Assembly (NCBI RefSeq): GCF_003051005.1
Contig: NZ_QAOW01000009.1
Span: 124,001 to 188,000 of the forward strand
DNA: 64,000 bases
Reading direction: 5' to 3'
From: Rhodococcus sp. OK519
GTDB taxonomy: Bacteria > Actinomycetota > Actinomycetes > Mycobacteriales > Mycobacteriaceae
Program-made: the position numbers and the translations under genes
The notes under the pieces: generated by a model
Seen by the model: the letters and a program-made list of their open reading frames with translations, nothing else
What the model was told of the DNA's origin: nothing
Databases searched by the model: none
Shown: one piece after another, positions 44,009 to 52,143 of the stretch
Layout of the letters: each line of letters begins with the position of its first letter
Position numbering within the stretch: position 1 is the first letter of the stretch

Positions 44009-46645
44009 GTGTTCGCTCGCTGGGGAGATCTGGTCTACCGAGCCCGATTCACCGTCATCGCGGTGATGGTGGCCGGGCTGTTGGCGTTGGGTGCCTACGG
44101 CTCCGGGCTCAACGACCACCTCAGTCAGAGCGGTTGGGACGATCCCGGCTCGGAGTCGGTGGCGGCCGCGAAACTCGCGGACGGCACGTTCGGCCGGGAC
44201 ACCAACGGCGACGTCGTCGCGATGTACACGGCGCCCGAGGGCAAGACTGTCGACGATCCGGCGTTCAGCGCGCAAGTCACCGCCAGCCTGACGGACCTGC
44301 TGCAATCGCATCCCGACGAGGTCGCGAAGATCAACGGCAGCTATTTCGTGCTGCCGAACACGCCTCGCCTGCCGTCGATGGCGACCGCGGACCGCACGCA
44401 CGCGATCGCGAGCATCGCGTTGAAGGGCGACAACGACACCGCGATCACCAACAACTTCCGCGAGATCAAGGACTCGTTCCAGATCGACGGCGTCGAGGTC
44501 CAACTCGCGGGCATGCAACCGGTCGCGAGCGCCATCAACGACACGATGGCCAACGACATCCACCGCATGGAGATCCTCGCGATCCCGGCGGTCGCGATCC
44601 TGTTGTTCTTCGTGTTCGGCGGTGTCATCGCGGCCGCCCTCCCGCTGATCGTCGGCGGCCTGACGATCCTCGGCGCCAACGGGATCGTCCGGGTGATCAC
44701 GCACTTCACCGAGGTCAACGCGTTCGTCGCGTCTGTCGTCTCGCTGATCGGCCTCGGTTTGGCGATCGACTACGGCCTGTTCATCGTCAGCCGGTTCCGC
44801 GAGGAACTCGGCGACGGGTACGACACGCGGACGGCGGTGCGCCGCAGCGTCATGACGGCGGGCCGGACCGTGATGTTCTCCGCGACCATGATCGCCGTCA
44901 GTATCGGCGGCCTGATCCTGTTCCCGCAGGGCTTCCTCAAATCGGTGGCGTACGGCGCGGTCGCGACGGTCCTGCTGGCGGCAATCACCTCGGTCACGGT
45001 CCTACCCGCCCTCCTCAGCATCATCGGCAGACGCATCGACAAGTTCGGCCTCAAGAAATTCGGTCAGATCAAGTCGACCGAGGAGATCGAATCCAGTCGG
45101 TGGGGTCGGCTCACCCGCTGGGTCATGCGCAACCCACTCCGGGTGACGATCCCGATCGTGATCGGCCTGCTTCTCCTCATCATCCCGATCACCGGCATCA
45201 AGTTCGGCGGCATCAACGAGGACTATCTCCCCACCGGCAATTCGGCGCGCGTCGCGCAGGAACAATTCGACGAGCTGTTCCCCGGTAACCGCACCGAGCC
45301 GGTGAAACTGGTACTCCAAGGCGCCGACGGCACCGAGGTCGGCCAGATTCTCAAGACTGCGAGCGGCGCACCCGGCCTGGTCGAGAAGTTCTCGATCACC
45401 GGCCCGGCAAAGGACGGCGTTCAGGTCCTCAAGGCCGGTCTGGTGGACCGCAACGACTCCGCCGAAACCATCGACTACCTGCGCGCGATGCCCGTTCCGG
45501 ACAGCGTGCAGGTACTCGTCGGCGGTACGCCCGCGATCGAGCAGGACAGCATCAGTGCGCTGCTCGACAATTTGCCGCTCATGGTCGCCACGGTCCTGAT
45601 CCTGACGACACTGTTGATGTTCCTCGCGTTCGGTTCGATCGTGCTGCCGATCAAGGCCGTGCTGATGAGCGCGCTGGGGCTCGGCGCGACCCTCGGAATC
45701 CTGACGTGGATCTTCGTGGACGGCCACGGGGCGGGCCTGCTCAACTTCACGCCGGGACCCATCACGTCGCCGGTCCTCGTGCTGATCGTTGCGATCATCT
45801 ACGGCCTGTCGATCGACTACGAGGTGTTCCTGATCTCCCGGATGGTGGAGGCCCGCTCGCAGGGCGCGAGCACCACCGAGGCCATCCGGATCGGCACCGC
45901 ACACACCGGTCGCATCATCACCGCGGCCGCCCTGATCCTCATCGTCGTCACGGGCGCCTTCGGCTTCTCCGACCTGGTGATGATGAAGTACATCGCGTAC
46001 GGCATGATCGCGGCGCTCATCATCGATGCCACCGTGATCCGGATGTTCCTGGTGCCGGCCGTCATGAAACTCCTGGGCGACGACTGCTGGTGGGCGCCGG
46101 CGTGGATGAAGCGGATCCAGCAGAAGATCGGGCTGGGCGAGCCGATCCTGGACAGCGAACTCGTCCCCTCCGATGTCCCGGAACTGACGGCCACCGACAC
46201 CCCGGCACCGGCTCCCGTCGCGGTCGCTGCAGCGGCCCCGGTCGGCGATCGTGATCCGGACCCGCTGACGATGCCGCTCCCGCGCATTTCGGCGGCACCG
46301 CGTGCCCGCTCGAGCGACCCGGCGCCGGCACCGCGCGCCGAGCGTCCGGCACCCACACAGGCCCCGGCGCCGGCACCCACGCCGCCGCAGCCCGAGGTCC
46401 GGTCGCGTCCTGCCGACGGTCCTGCCGACGGCGAAGAAGTCGCATGGCTCGCGGCGCTCAAGGCCCCGAACACGGCAGCAATGCCGACGGTGCACCCGCA
46501 GGCAGTGCAGTCACAGGTGCAGTCGCCCGCCGAGAACGGCCCGGCCGAGGATCAGAACGACGTCGACAACACCGGCCGTCACCGCGACAACGACAAGGCC
46601 GTGAGCGTCAGCGAACTCCTGGCCCGTCACCGCGACGACGACTGA
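44009..46645 (+). CDS. mmpL3: MmpL3-type trehalose monomycolate exporter (RND superfamily)
   Basis: 878 residues, 12 membrane helices, two periplasmic porter domains and a disordered Pro/Ala-rich cytosolic tail (about 720-878). The proton-relay Asp-Tyr pairs are present in AIDYGLF (D254/Y255) and SIDYEVF (D603/Y604). Genomic position next to trmB and the NYN-like gene matches Rv0206c. It exports trehalose monomycolate for the outer membrane. GTG 44009 is chosen with GAGGA upstream; a longer frame would overlap the NYN gene. A short 12-bp repeat duplicates PADG in the tail. Confidence 0.94.
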   Translation: MFARWGDLVYRARFTVIAVMVAGLLALGAYGSGLNDHLSQSGWDDPGSESVAAAKLADGTFGRDTNGDVVAMYTAPEGKTVDDPAFSAQVTASLTDLLQSHPDEVAKINGSYFVLPNTPRLPSMATADRTHAIASIALKGDNDTAITNNFREIKDSFQIDGVEVQLAGMQPVASAINDTMANDIHRMEILAIPAVAILLFFVFGGVIAAALPLIVGGLTILGANGIVRVITHFTEVNAFVASVVSLIGLGLAIDYGLFIVSRFREELGDGYDTRTAVRRSVMTAGRTVMFSATMIAVSIGGLILFPQGFLKSVAYGAVATVLLAAITSVTVLPALLSIIGRRIDKFGLKKFGQIKSTEEIESSRWGRLTRWVMRNPLRVTIPIVIGLLLLIIPITGIKFGGINEDYLPTGNSARVAQEQFDELFPGNRTEPVKLVLQGADGTEVGQILKTASGAPGLVEKFSITGPAKDGVQVLKAGLVDRNDSAETIDYLRAMPVPDSVQVLVGGTPAIEQDSISALLDNLPLMVATVLILTTLLMFLAFGSIVLPIKAVLMSALGLGATLGILTWIFVDGHGAGLLNFTPGPITSPVLVLIVAIIYGLSIDYEVFLISRMVEARSQGASTTEAIRIGTAHTGRIITAAALILIVVTGAFGFSDLVMMKYIAYGMIAALIIDATVIRMFLVPAVMKLLGDDCWWAPAWMKRIQQKIGLGEPILDSELVPSDVPELTATDTPAPAPVAVAAAAPVGDRDPDPLTMPLPRISAAPRARSSDPAPAPRAERPAPTQAPAPAPTPPQPEVRSRPADGPADGEEVAWLAALKAPNTAAMPTVHPQAVQSQVQSPAENGPAEDQNDVDNTGRHRDNDKAVSVSELLARHRDDD

Positions 46646-46649
46646 ACAG

Positions 46650-47324
46650 TCAGCCCAGCATCTTGCGCAGCGTGGTGCCGAACGGGTAGCGCGCGGTGAC
46701 CGATCCGAAGCGCACGCGGCCGCCGACCACGAGGTGCAGCGGCCCGTACGGTGGGCCGCTGCGCACCTTGTTCGATGCCGAACCGCCGACGGTTTCGATG
46801 TCGTTGAGGTCGGCGGTCGCCTGCTCCGGCAGGATCAGCGTGATCGATCCGCAGTAGTCGTCGATGGTCAGGTGAACCACCTGGGTCTGCATGACGGCCT
46901 CGGTGAAGTCGAGTGTCGTACTGCCCATTCGGGAATCGAGGTGCAGCGCCGGGGGCACGTTCCATCGTCCCTTGCGCGTGATCGTCGACATTCGTCCGCG
47001 GATGACGAGTGGCTGCTGGGTCGGGTAACCGGCCGGCGGGGCGGCGACGGGTTCCGCTGACATCGGCGCCGCGGGAACGGGCCGGGCCTGGCCCGGATGG
47101 GCGGGCGGCGGGTATCCCCCGCTCACGTACGCCGGGTTGATCTGCATGCCGGGCAGGTCCGCCAGGACGGCGTTGAGTTCACCGCGGGTCTTCGCAGCCA
47201 ACACGGTATCCATGCGTTCGGTGAACTCGCCGAGCCAGAGCATCCCCTGCCCCACCGCGCGTTGGAGCAGTTCGCCGACATACTCGCGTTCGGCATCGGA
47301 CACTCGAAGATCTTTGGCCTCCAT
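46650..47324 (-). CDS. DUF1707 SHOCT-like / LiaF-like C-terminal protein
   Basis: 224 residues. The N-terminus (LRVSDAEREYVGELLQRAVG, then LDTVLAAKTRGEL-like) is DUF1707; a Pro-rich linker (70-105) is followed by a beta-rich LiaF-like domain (MSTITRKGRWNVP to the end). No membrane helix is clear. Such proteins are linked to envelope-stress responses. It is convergent with mmpL3, only 4 bp away, and on the same strand as the AI-2E family gene. Confidence 0.83.
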   Translation of the reverse strand: MEAKDLRVSDAEREYVGELLQRAVGQGMLWLGEFTERMDTVLAAKTRGELNAVLADLPGMQINPAYVSGGYPPPAHPGQARPVPAAPMSAEPVAAPPAGYPTQQPLVIRGRMSTITRKGRWNVPPALHLDSRMGSTTLDFTEAVMQTQVVHLTIDDYCGSITLILPEQATADLNDIETVGGSASNKVRSGPPYGPLHLVVGGRVRFGSVTARYPFGTTLRKMLG

Positions 47325-47339
47325 GAGGCCAACGATAAT

Positions 47340-48545
47340 TCAGTCGCGCGGCGGCGCAGGTCCACCGCCCGGCGGCCCGTCAGGTTCGTCGGGTGTCGCC
47401 GGGAACAACGGGATCGAGGGGTCGGAGCGGGCGAGGGATTCGTAGACCTCCTCGGCCGCGTCGTCGTCGCTCGCACACAGCGACCGGATGGCGGTGTTCA
47501 GGAAGGCGACGATCGGCACGGCGAGCAGACCGCCGACGATTCCGGCGAGGACGATGCCCGTGGTGATCGCGAGAACCACCGCGAGCGGGTGCAGGCGGAC
47601 CGCCCGCCCCAGCAGCAGTGGCTGCAGCACGTGCCCCTCGAGCTGCATGATGCCGATGATGATGCCGAGCACGATCAGCGCGGTCAGCAGTCCCTTGGTG
47701 ACCAGTGCGACGAGCACCGCGAGGAAGCCGGTCACGAACGCGCCGACGATCGGGATGAACGCGCCGATGAAGACGAGCGACGCCAGCGGAAGGGCGAGCG
47801 GTACGCCGAGGATCGCGAGCCCGGCGCCGATGCCGATCGCGTCGACCGCCGCGACGGCGACCGTGGCCCGCGTGTAGTGGACCAGCGAGTTGAAGCCCTG
47901 CCGGCCGGCCAGCCGGACTCGGCTGCGGGTGCTCCTCGGAACGATGCGGGTGACGAACTCCCACACCTGGTCGCCGCCGTAGAGGAAGAACACGAGAGTG
48001 AACAGGGTGAGGAACGCGCCCGCGAAGATCTCGCCGATCACGGTCGCGGTCGTGAGCGCACCGCTGGTGAGGGCCTCTTGGTTGGACTGGATCGCCTTGA
48101 CGACGTTGTCGCCGGCATGGTGGATCTGGTCGTCGCTGAAGTGCAGTGGACCTTCGGTCAGCCATTCCTGCGCCTTGGTGACGCTGGTCGTGAACTGGTC
48201 GCTGAGGTCGGGCAGTCCTTCGACGAACTGTTGCACGACGAACGAGAGGATCGCGCCGACGATCCCGATCGCTCCGACGACGGCGATCAGCACGGCGGCG
48301 GACCTGGGAACCCCGCGGCCGTTCAGCCGGTCGACGAGTGGCATGAGGAACGCGGCGAGCAGGAGCGCGAGCGCGACGGGAATGACGACGACGTCGAGTG
48401 TGGAAACCACATATCCCAGCGCCAGCAGCCCGGCGAACAGGACGAGGAGCCGCCACGTCCAGGCGGCTCCTACTCGAACGAGGGGGTGGACGGAGTCCGC
48501 TGACTGCGGCTGCGCGCCGGCCTCCCCCGACTGGCTGTCGCTCAC
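47340..48545 (-). CDS. AI-2E transporter family (PerM-type) membrane protein
   Basis: 401 residues with about eight hydrophobic segments. The mid-protein GFNSLVHYTRATVAVAAVDA and C-terminal LGIIIGIMQLEGHVLQPLLLG are diagnostic for the family. Position next to mmpL3 fits Rv0205 as I recall. Function in actinobacteria is poorly defined; AI-2 export is not implied by the family name. The gene is divergent from the adenylate cyclase. Confidence 0.88.
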   Translation of the reverse strand: MSDSQSGEAGAQPQSADSVHPLVRVGAAWTWRLLVLFAGLLALGYVVSTLDVVVIPVALALLLAAFLMPLVDRLNGRGVPRSAAVLIAVVGAIGIVGAILSFVVQQFVEGLPDLSDQFTTSVTKAQEWLTEGPLHFSDDQIHHAGDNVVKAIQSNQEALTSGALTTATVIGEIFAGAFLTLFTLVFFLYGGDQVWEFVTRIVPRSTRSRVRLAGRQGFNSLVHYTRATVAVAAVDAIGIGAGLAILGVPLALPLASLVFIGAFIPIVGAFVTGFLAVLVALVTKGLLTALIVLGIIIGIMQLEGHVLQPLLLGRAVRLHPLAVVLAITTGIVLAGIVGGLLAVPIVAFLNTAIRSLCASDDDAAEEVYESLARSDPSIPLFPATPDEPDGPPGGGPAPPRD

Positions 48546-48654
48546 CGGGCGAGCCTATCCGGAGGGGTGCCGGCCACGGCGGAGAAACGACCGTCGGCCG
48601 CGGCAACCGTGTGCACTGCCGGGCTGCGAGGTATGTCCCGTAAATTATGGGATC

Positions 48655-50169
48655 GTGTGGGCATCGTATCGAGCAGTGACGCTGACGATCAGGAGTCGTT
48701 GGCCTCTCTACATGCTCTCGATGGCCGGGGCGAACCTGATCGGAGCCGTCCTCGTCTTCGCGTTCGTCCGCTACGGCATCCCCATTCCGGAGTCTGCGGA
48801 CATCATCAACGACCGGGTCAGGAACGTCGCGATCTTCGGCGCCTACCTGGTGTTCGCGGGTGTCGTGAGCCTCGCGGCGGCCGCGATCATGCTGCGGACG
48901 GTGATCCGGTGGCAACTGCGCGGGGGTCCGCCGACGCGCGCCGAGCAGATGGCCGCGCTGCACGCACCGTTGCGCCAGGCCATAGTGCACCTGGCCCTGT
49001 GGTTCCTCGGTGGCGTGATCTTCGTGTTCCTCACGGTCGAGGAAATGCCCGAACTGTCCATCGCCGTCGTCGTCACCGTCGGCATGGCCGCCACCACCAC
49101 GTTCGGTTTCACCTACATGCTGGGCGAACGGATCCTGCGTCCCGTCGCGGCGCAGGCCCTGAGCGAGGGCCAGTTCGACCGGACGATGGCGCCGGGTGTC
49201 GGTACGCGTCTGGCCATGACCTGGGGCCTGGGCACGTTGATGCCGGTCATCGGCATCATCCTGCTGTGTGTCACGCAGCTGACCACCGATCTGGAGTTCG
49301 CGCCGAGCGCGCTCGCGTGGGCGATCCTGCTGCTGTCGATCATGGCGATCGGCCAGGCGTTCGCCCTGTCGATGCTGACGGCGAGCCAGATCTCGGATCC
49401 GATCCGGCAGCTGCGCCGCGCGATCGAGCGGGCGCAGAAGGGCGAGACGGACGTGCGGGTCGAGGTGTTCGACGGCTCGGAGATCGGACGCCTGCAGGTG
49501 GGCTTCAACCGCATGATGCGCGAGGCCGACGAGCGGCGCCTGCTGCGCGAGCTGTTCGGCCAGCACGTCGGCGAGGACGTCGCGCGTCGGGCCCTGCAGT
49601 TCGGAACCGAGCTGGGCGGCGAGACCCGATTCGTCGCGGTCCTGTTCGTAGACATGGTCGGCTCGACCGGCGCGGCGGCGGAGCGGCCGCCGAGCGAGGT
49701 CGTCGAGTTGCTCAACGAGTTCTTCCGGGTCGTCGTCGACGTCGTCGACCGGCACCACGGCTTCGTCAACAAGTTCATGGGTGACGCCGCGCTCGCGATC
49801 TTCGGCGCCCCGCTGGACCGGCCCGACGCCCCCACCGCCGCGCTCGCGGCCGCTCGCGAACTGCGGTTCGCGCTCAACGAGATCACCGGCCTCGACATCG
49901 GTATCGGGGTGTCCGCGGGTCTGGCCGTCGCCGGCAACATCGGCGCGGCCGAGCGCTTCGAGTACACGGTGATCGGCGACCCGGTCAACGAGGCGTCGCG
50001 ACTGACGGAGCTGGCGAAGCTGCGGCCGAGCCGCGTCCTCGCGTCGACCAGCGCGCTGTACTTCGCGGACGACGAGGAACAGGCGCACTGGGAACTGGGC
50101 GATCAGGTCCAGCTTCGGGGCCGACGCCGGAACACGCACCTGGCGTGGCCGGTGTTGTATCCGGAGTGA
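48655..50169 (+). CDS. Membrane-anchored class III adenylate cyclase with HAMP domain
   Basis: About 504 residues. Six hydrophobic segments fill the first 240; a HAMP-like linker (SDPIRQLRRAIERAQKGETD, about 250-275) leads to the catalytic domain. Metal Asp residues are D333 in LFVDMVGST and D377 in KFMGDAALAIFG; the substrate region YTVIGDPVNEASRL is present, so adenylate is the likely substrate. A TAAATT hexamer 8 nt before GTG 48655 suggests a leaderless transcript starting there; the start is otherwise uncertain. Divergent from the AI-2E gene. Confidence 0.85.
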   Translation: MWASYRAVTLTIRSRWPLYMLSMAGANLIGAVLVFAFVRYGIPIPESADIINDRVRNVAIFGAYLVFAGVVSLAAAAIMLRTVIRWQLRGGPPTRAEQMAALHAPLRQAIVHLALWFLGGVIFVFLTVEEMPELSIAVVVTVGMAATTTFGFTYMLGERILRPVAAQALSEGQFDRTMAPGVGTRLAMTWGLGTLMPVIGIILLCVTQLTTDLEFAPSALAWAILLLSIMAIGQAFALSMLTASQISDPIRQLRRAIERAQKGETDVRVEVFDGSEIGRLQVGFNRMMREADERRLLRELFGQHVGEDVARRALQFGTELGGETRFVAVLFVDMVGSTGAAAERPPSEVVELLNEFFRVVVDVVDRHHGFVNKFMGDAALAIFGAPLDRPDAPTAALAAARELRFALNEITGLDIGIGVSAGLAVAGNIGAAERFEYTVIGDPVNEASRLTELAKLRPSRVLASTSALYFADDEEQAHWELGDQVQLRGRRRNTHLAWPVLYPE

Positions 50170-50170
50170 C

Positions 50171-51277
50171 GTGAGGAAACTTCGTTACCCTGATCTCGTG
50201 GTACAGCCGGAGCCCGCCGTAGGAGGCGGCGACACAGATCGGCCGCGTGGTCGATTCTGGTGGCTCAAGTGGGTCGCCGGCGCCGTTCTGGTGGCGTTGC
50301 TCGTCGGCGAGGGCATCTATCTGTGGCCGCGGCTGCACGAGTCGTGGCAGGCGCTGGCCGAGATTCACTGGGGTTGGGTGGCGCTGTGCGTCCTGGCCCA
50401 GGCCGTCTCCCTCAGCGGCTACGGCCGGGTGCAGAAACAGTTGCTGCGCGCCGGTGGAGTGTCGGTGAGTCAGCGGAAGTCGGTCGCGGTGATCTACGGG
50501 TCGACGGCGATGGCGTTGACACTGCCTGCGGGACAGGTGTTCTCCACCGCCTTCACCTACAAGGAGACGCGGCGCTGGGGCGCGAGCCCCGTGGTGGCGT
50601 CGTGGCAGCTGGCGATCTCCGGGGTGATCGCCGCCGCGGGACTGGCTCTGGTCGGGGTGACCGGCGCGCTGCTGGTCGGCGGTTCGGTGAGCCCCTTCAC
50701 GCTCCTCTTCTCGGTCGTGGGACTCGCCGCCCTGCTGTACGCGGGCCGGTATGTCTCGTCGCACCCGGACTCGATCGAGAACGCGGCCCGCTGGGTACTC
50801 GGCCGCGTGAACTCGGTGCGGGGCAAGCCGGCGAGCACCGGGATGAACATGGTCCGGACGACGATCGAGCAACTCGACTCGGTGCAACTCGGCAAGCGCG
50901 ACGCCGCCCTCACGCTGGGCTGGTCGGCGGTGCATCGCACGGCCGACATCGTGTGCCTGGGCGCAGCCTGTTTCGCGATCGGCGCCGAACCCGTGCTCGC
51001 CGGTCTGCTGATCGCGTTCGCGGCGGGCAAGGCGGTCGCGACAATTCCCGGGGCGCCGGGTGGCCTGGTGTACGTCGATGCGACGCTCATCGCGACCCTC
51101 ACGACGGCGGCGAGCATCAGCGCGTCGCAGGCGGTCGCGGCGGCGTTCGTCTACCGCGGGGTGAGCTTCATCCTGGTCGCGATCGTCGGCTGGATCGTCT
51201 TCGCATTCCTGTTCCGTGGGCACGGCCAGCAGTCCGAGACCCCGTCGTACGACGTCGAACTGGAGCGCAACGACTGA
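50171..51277 (+). CDS. Lysylphosphatidylglycerol synthase TM region-like (UPF0104) membrane protein
   Basis: 368 residues with about seven hydrophobic segments and the motifs STAMALTLPAGQVFSTAFTY and PGAPGGLVYVDA of the flippase-like LPG synthase TM family. It may flip or transfer a lipid. It starts 1 bp after the cyclase stop (GTG 50171), so the two are probably cotranscribed. A downstream GTG at 50200 is an alternative. No soluble aminoacyltransferase domain is present. Confidence 0.82.
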   Translation: MRKLRYPDLVVQPEPAVGGGDTDRPRGRFWWLKWVAGAVLVALLVGEGIYLWPRLHESWQALAEIHWGWVALCVLAQAVSLSGYGRVQKQLLRAGGVSVSQRKSVAVIYGSTAMALTLPAGQVFSTAFTYKETRRWGASPVVASWQLAISGVIAAAGLALVGVTGALLVGGSVSPFTLLFSVVGLAALLYAGRYVSSHPDSIENAARWVLGRVNSVRGKPASTGMNMVRTTIEQLDSVQLGKRDAALTLGWSAVHRTADIVCLGAACFAIGAEPVLAGLLIAFAAGKAVATIPGAPGGLVYVDATLIATLTTAASISASQAVAAAFVYRGVSFILVAIVGWIVFAFLFRGHGQQSETPSYDVELERND

Positions 51278-51284
51278 CTCCGCG

Positions 51285-51977
51285 TCACCCGGCCAGATCT
51301 GCGGCCATGGCTTCGAGGTGGGCGCGGCTGATACGCGCGGCCGCCTCGACGTCTCCCGCCGCGATCGCCGCCACGAGCGCGGCGTGCTCGTCGGCGTTCG
51401 GTTCAGTGGGCCGGTCCCGGTCCCGGAGCCCCAGTAGACCGATCATGTCCACCATCGCGTCGGCGACACGGGGCACGAACGTGTCGAACAGTTCGGCCAG
51501 CACCGGGTTGTGCGCGGCGGTGACGATCGCCCGGTGCACCGCGGTGTCGGCGTCGACGAATTCTCGATCGGGCGCATCCGCTGCCGCCGCGCGGTGCTCG
51601 AGGGCGCGACGCATGGTCGCGATGTCCTCCTCGGTGGCGCGCACGGCAGCCAGGCGCGCCGCCTCGATCTCGATCGCTGCCCGAACCTCGACGACGGCCG
51701 CGATGGCCTCGCGCTGGAGCACACCCTCCCAACCGTCGTTCTCCGGTGCGGTGCGCTGGACGAACACCCCGGAACCCTGCCGCGCGCGCAACATGCCCTG
51801 ACCCGCGAGCATGCGCAGCGCCTCACGGATCGTGGACCTGCCGACGCCGAGTTCGACGGCCAACGTCGTCTCGCCCGGCAGCTTCGCGCCGACTTCCCAC
51901 TCCCCGGCCGCCAAACGACGTCGTAGCTGTTCGGCGGCCTGATCGGCGAGCAGGTTCCGGCTGAGCGCGGCGGTCAA
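51285..51977 (-). CDS. GntR/FadR-type transcriptional regulator
   Basis: 230 residues. The winged helix spans about 12-70 (GAKLPGETTLAVELGVGRST, then IREALRMLAGQGMLRARQG); the FCD effector domain follows with its metal-type Asp/His residues (DADTAVHRAIVTAAHNPVL). The start is a TTG at 51977, fixed by GAGGAG 5 nt upstream. A perfect operator-like TTGTC-T-GACAA lies 15 bp upstream, exactly over the -35 of the divergent leuA promoter, so this protein probably controls itself and leuA. Confidence 0.88.
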   Translation of the reverse strand: MTAALSRNLLADQAAEQLRRRLAAGEWEVGAKLPGETTLAVELGVGRSTIREALRMLAGQGMLRARQGSGVFVQRTAPENDGWEGVLQREAIAAVVEVRAAIEIEAARLAAVRATEEDIATMRRALEHRAAAADAPDREFVDADTAVHRAIVTAAHNPVLAELFDTFVPRVADAMVDMIGLLGLRDRDRPTEPNADEHAALVAAIAAGDVEAAARISRAHLEAMAADLAG

Positions 51978-51991
51978 TCGATCTCCTCAGG

Positions 51992-52020
51992 TTGTCTGAC
52001 AAGTTGTTTTCCTCTAGCTT
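51992..52020 (+). promoter_or_regulatory. leuA promoter overlapped by GntR operator
   Basis: TTGTCT (51992-51997) and TAGCTT (52015-52020) form -35 and -10 boxes with 17-bp spacing. The -35 lies inside the perfect palindrome TTGTCTGACAA (51992-52002), a classic FadR-subfamily GntR operator shape. Confidence 0.65.
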
Positions 52021-52027
52021 AACCACC

Positions 52028-52072
52028 ATGACGTTCCGCGGACTGCTTCTCGGTCGCCGCGGCGGGGCCTGA
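52028..52072 (+). CDS. leuL: leuA leader peptide
   Basis: A 14-residue [17 protein letters not shown], with three consecutive Leu codons (CTG CTT CTC). It starts 7 nt after the -10 box, so its mRNA is probably leaderless. Such Leu-run peptides control leuA by ribosome-mediated attenuation in actinobacteria. Confidence 0.75.
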   Translation: MTFRGLLLGRRGGA

Positions 52073-52094
52073 ACGAACCGGCACCCCGCCGCGG
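52057..52094 (+). promoter_or_regulatory. leuA attenuator hairpin
   Basis: A perfect 11-bp stem (ccgcggcgggg / ccccgccgcgg) begins inside the leader peptide and ends 49 bp before the leuA ATG. Alternative pairing with a following CGCGG/CCGCG element is possible, as expected for an attenuator switch. Confidence 0.6.
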
Positions 52095-52143
52095 GGTTCC
52101 GCCGCGCCGGTCGATCCTTTCGATCCGCACAGGAGCCACCGTC

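Noticed and set aside
44009-46645. Generic RND multidrug efflux pump
   Set aside because: Position next to trmB and the NYN-like gene plus the Asp-Tyr pairs fit MmpL3 better.
47340-48545. Quorum-sensing AI-2 exporter
   Set aside because: The family name is historical; in actinobacteria the PerM-type proteins have no proven AI-2 role.
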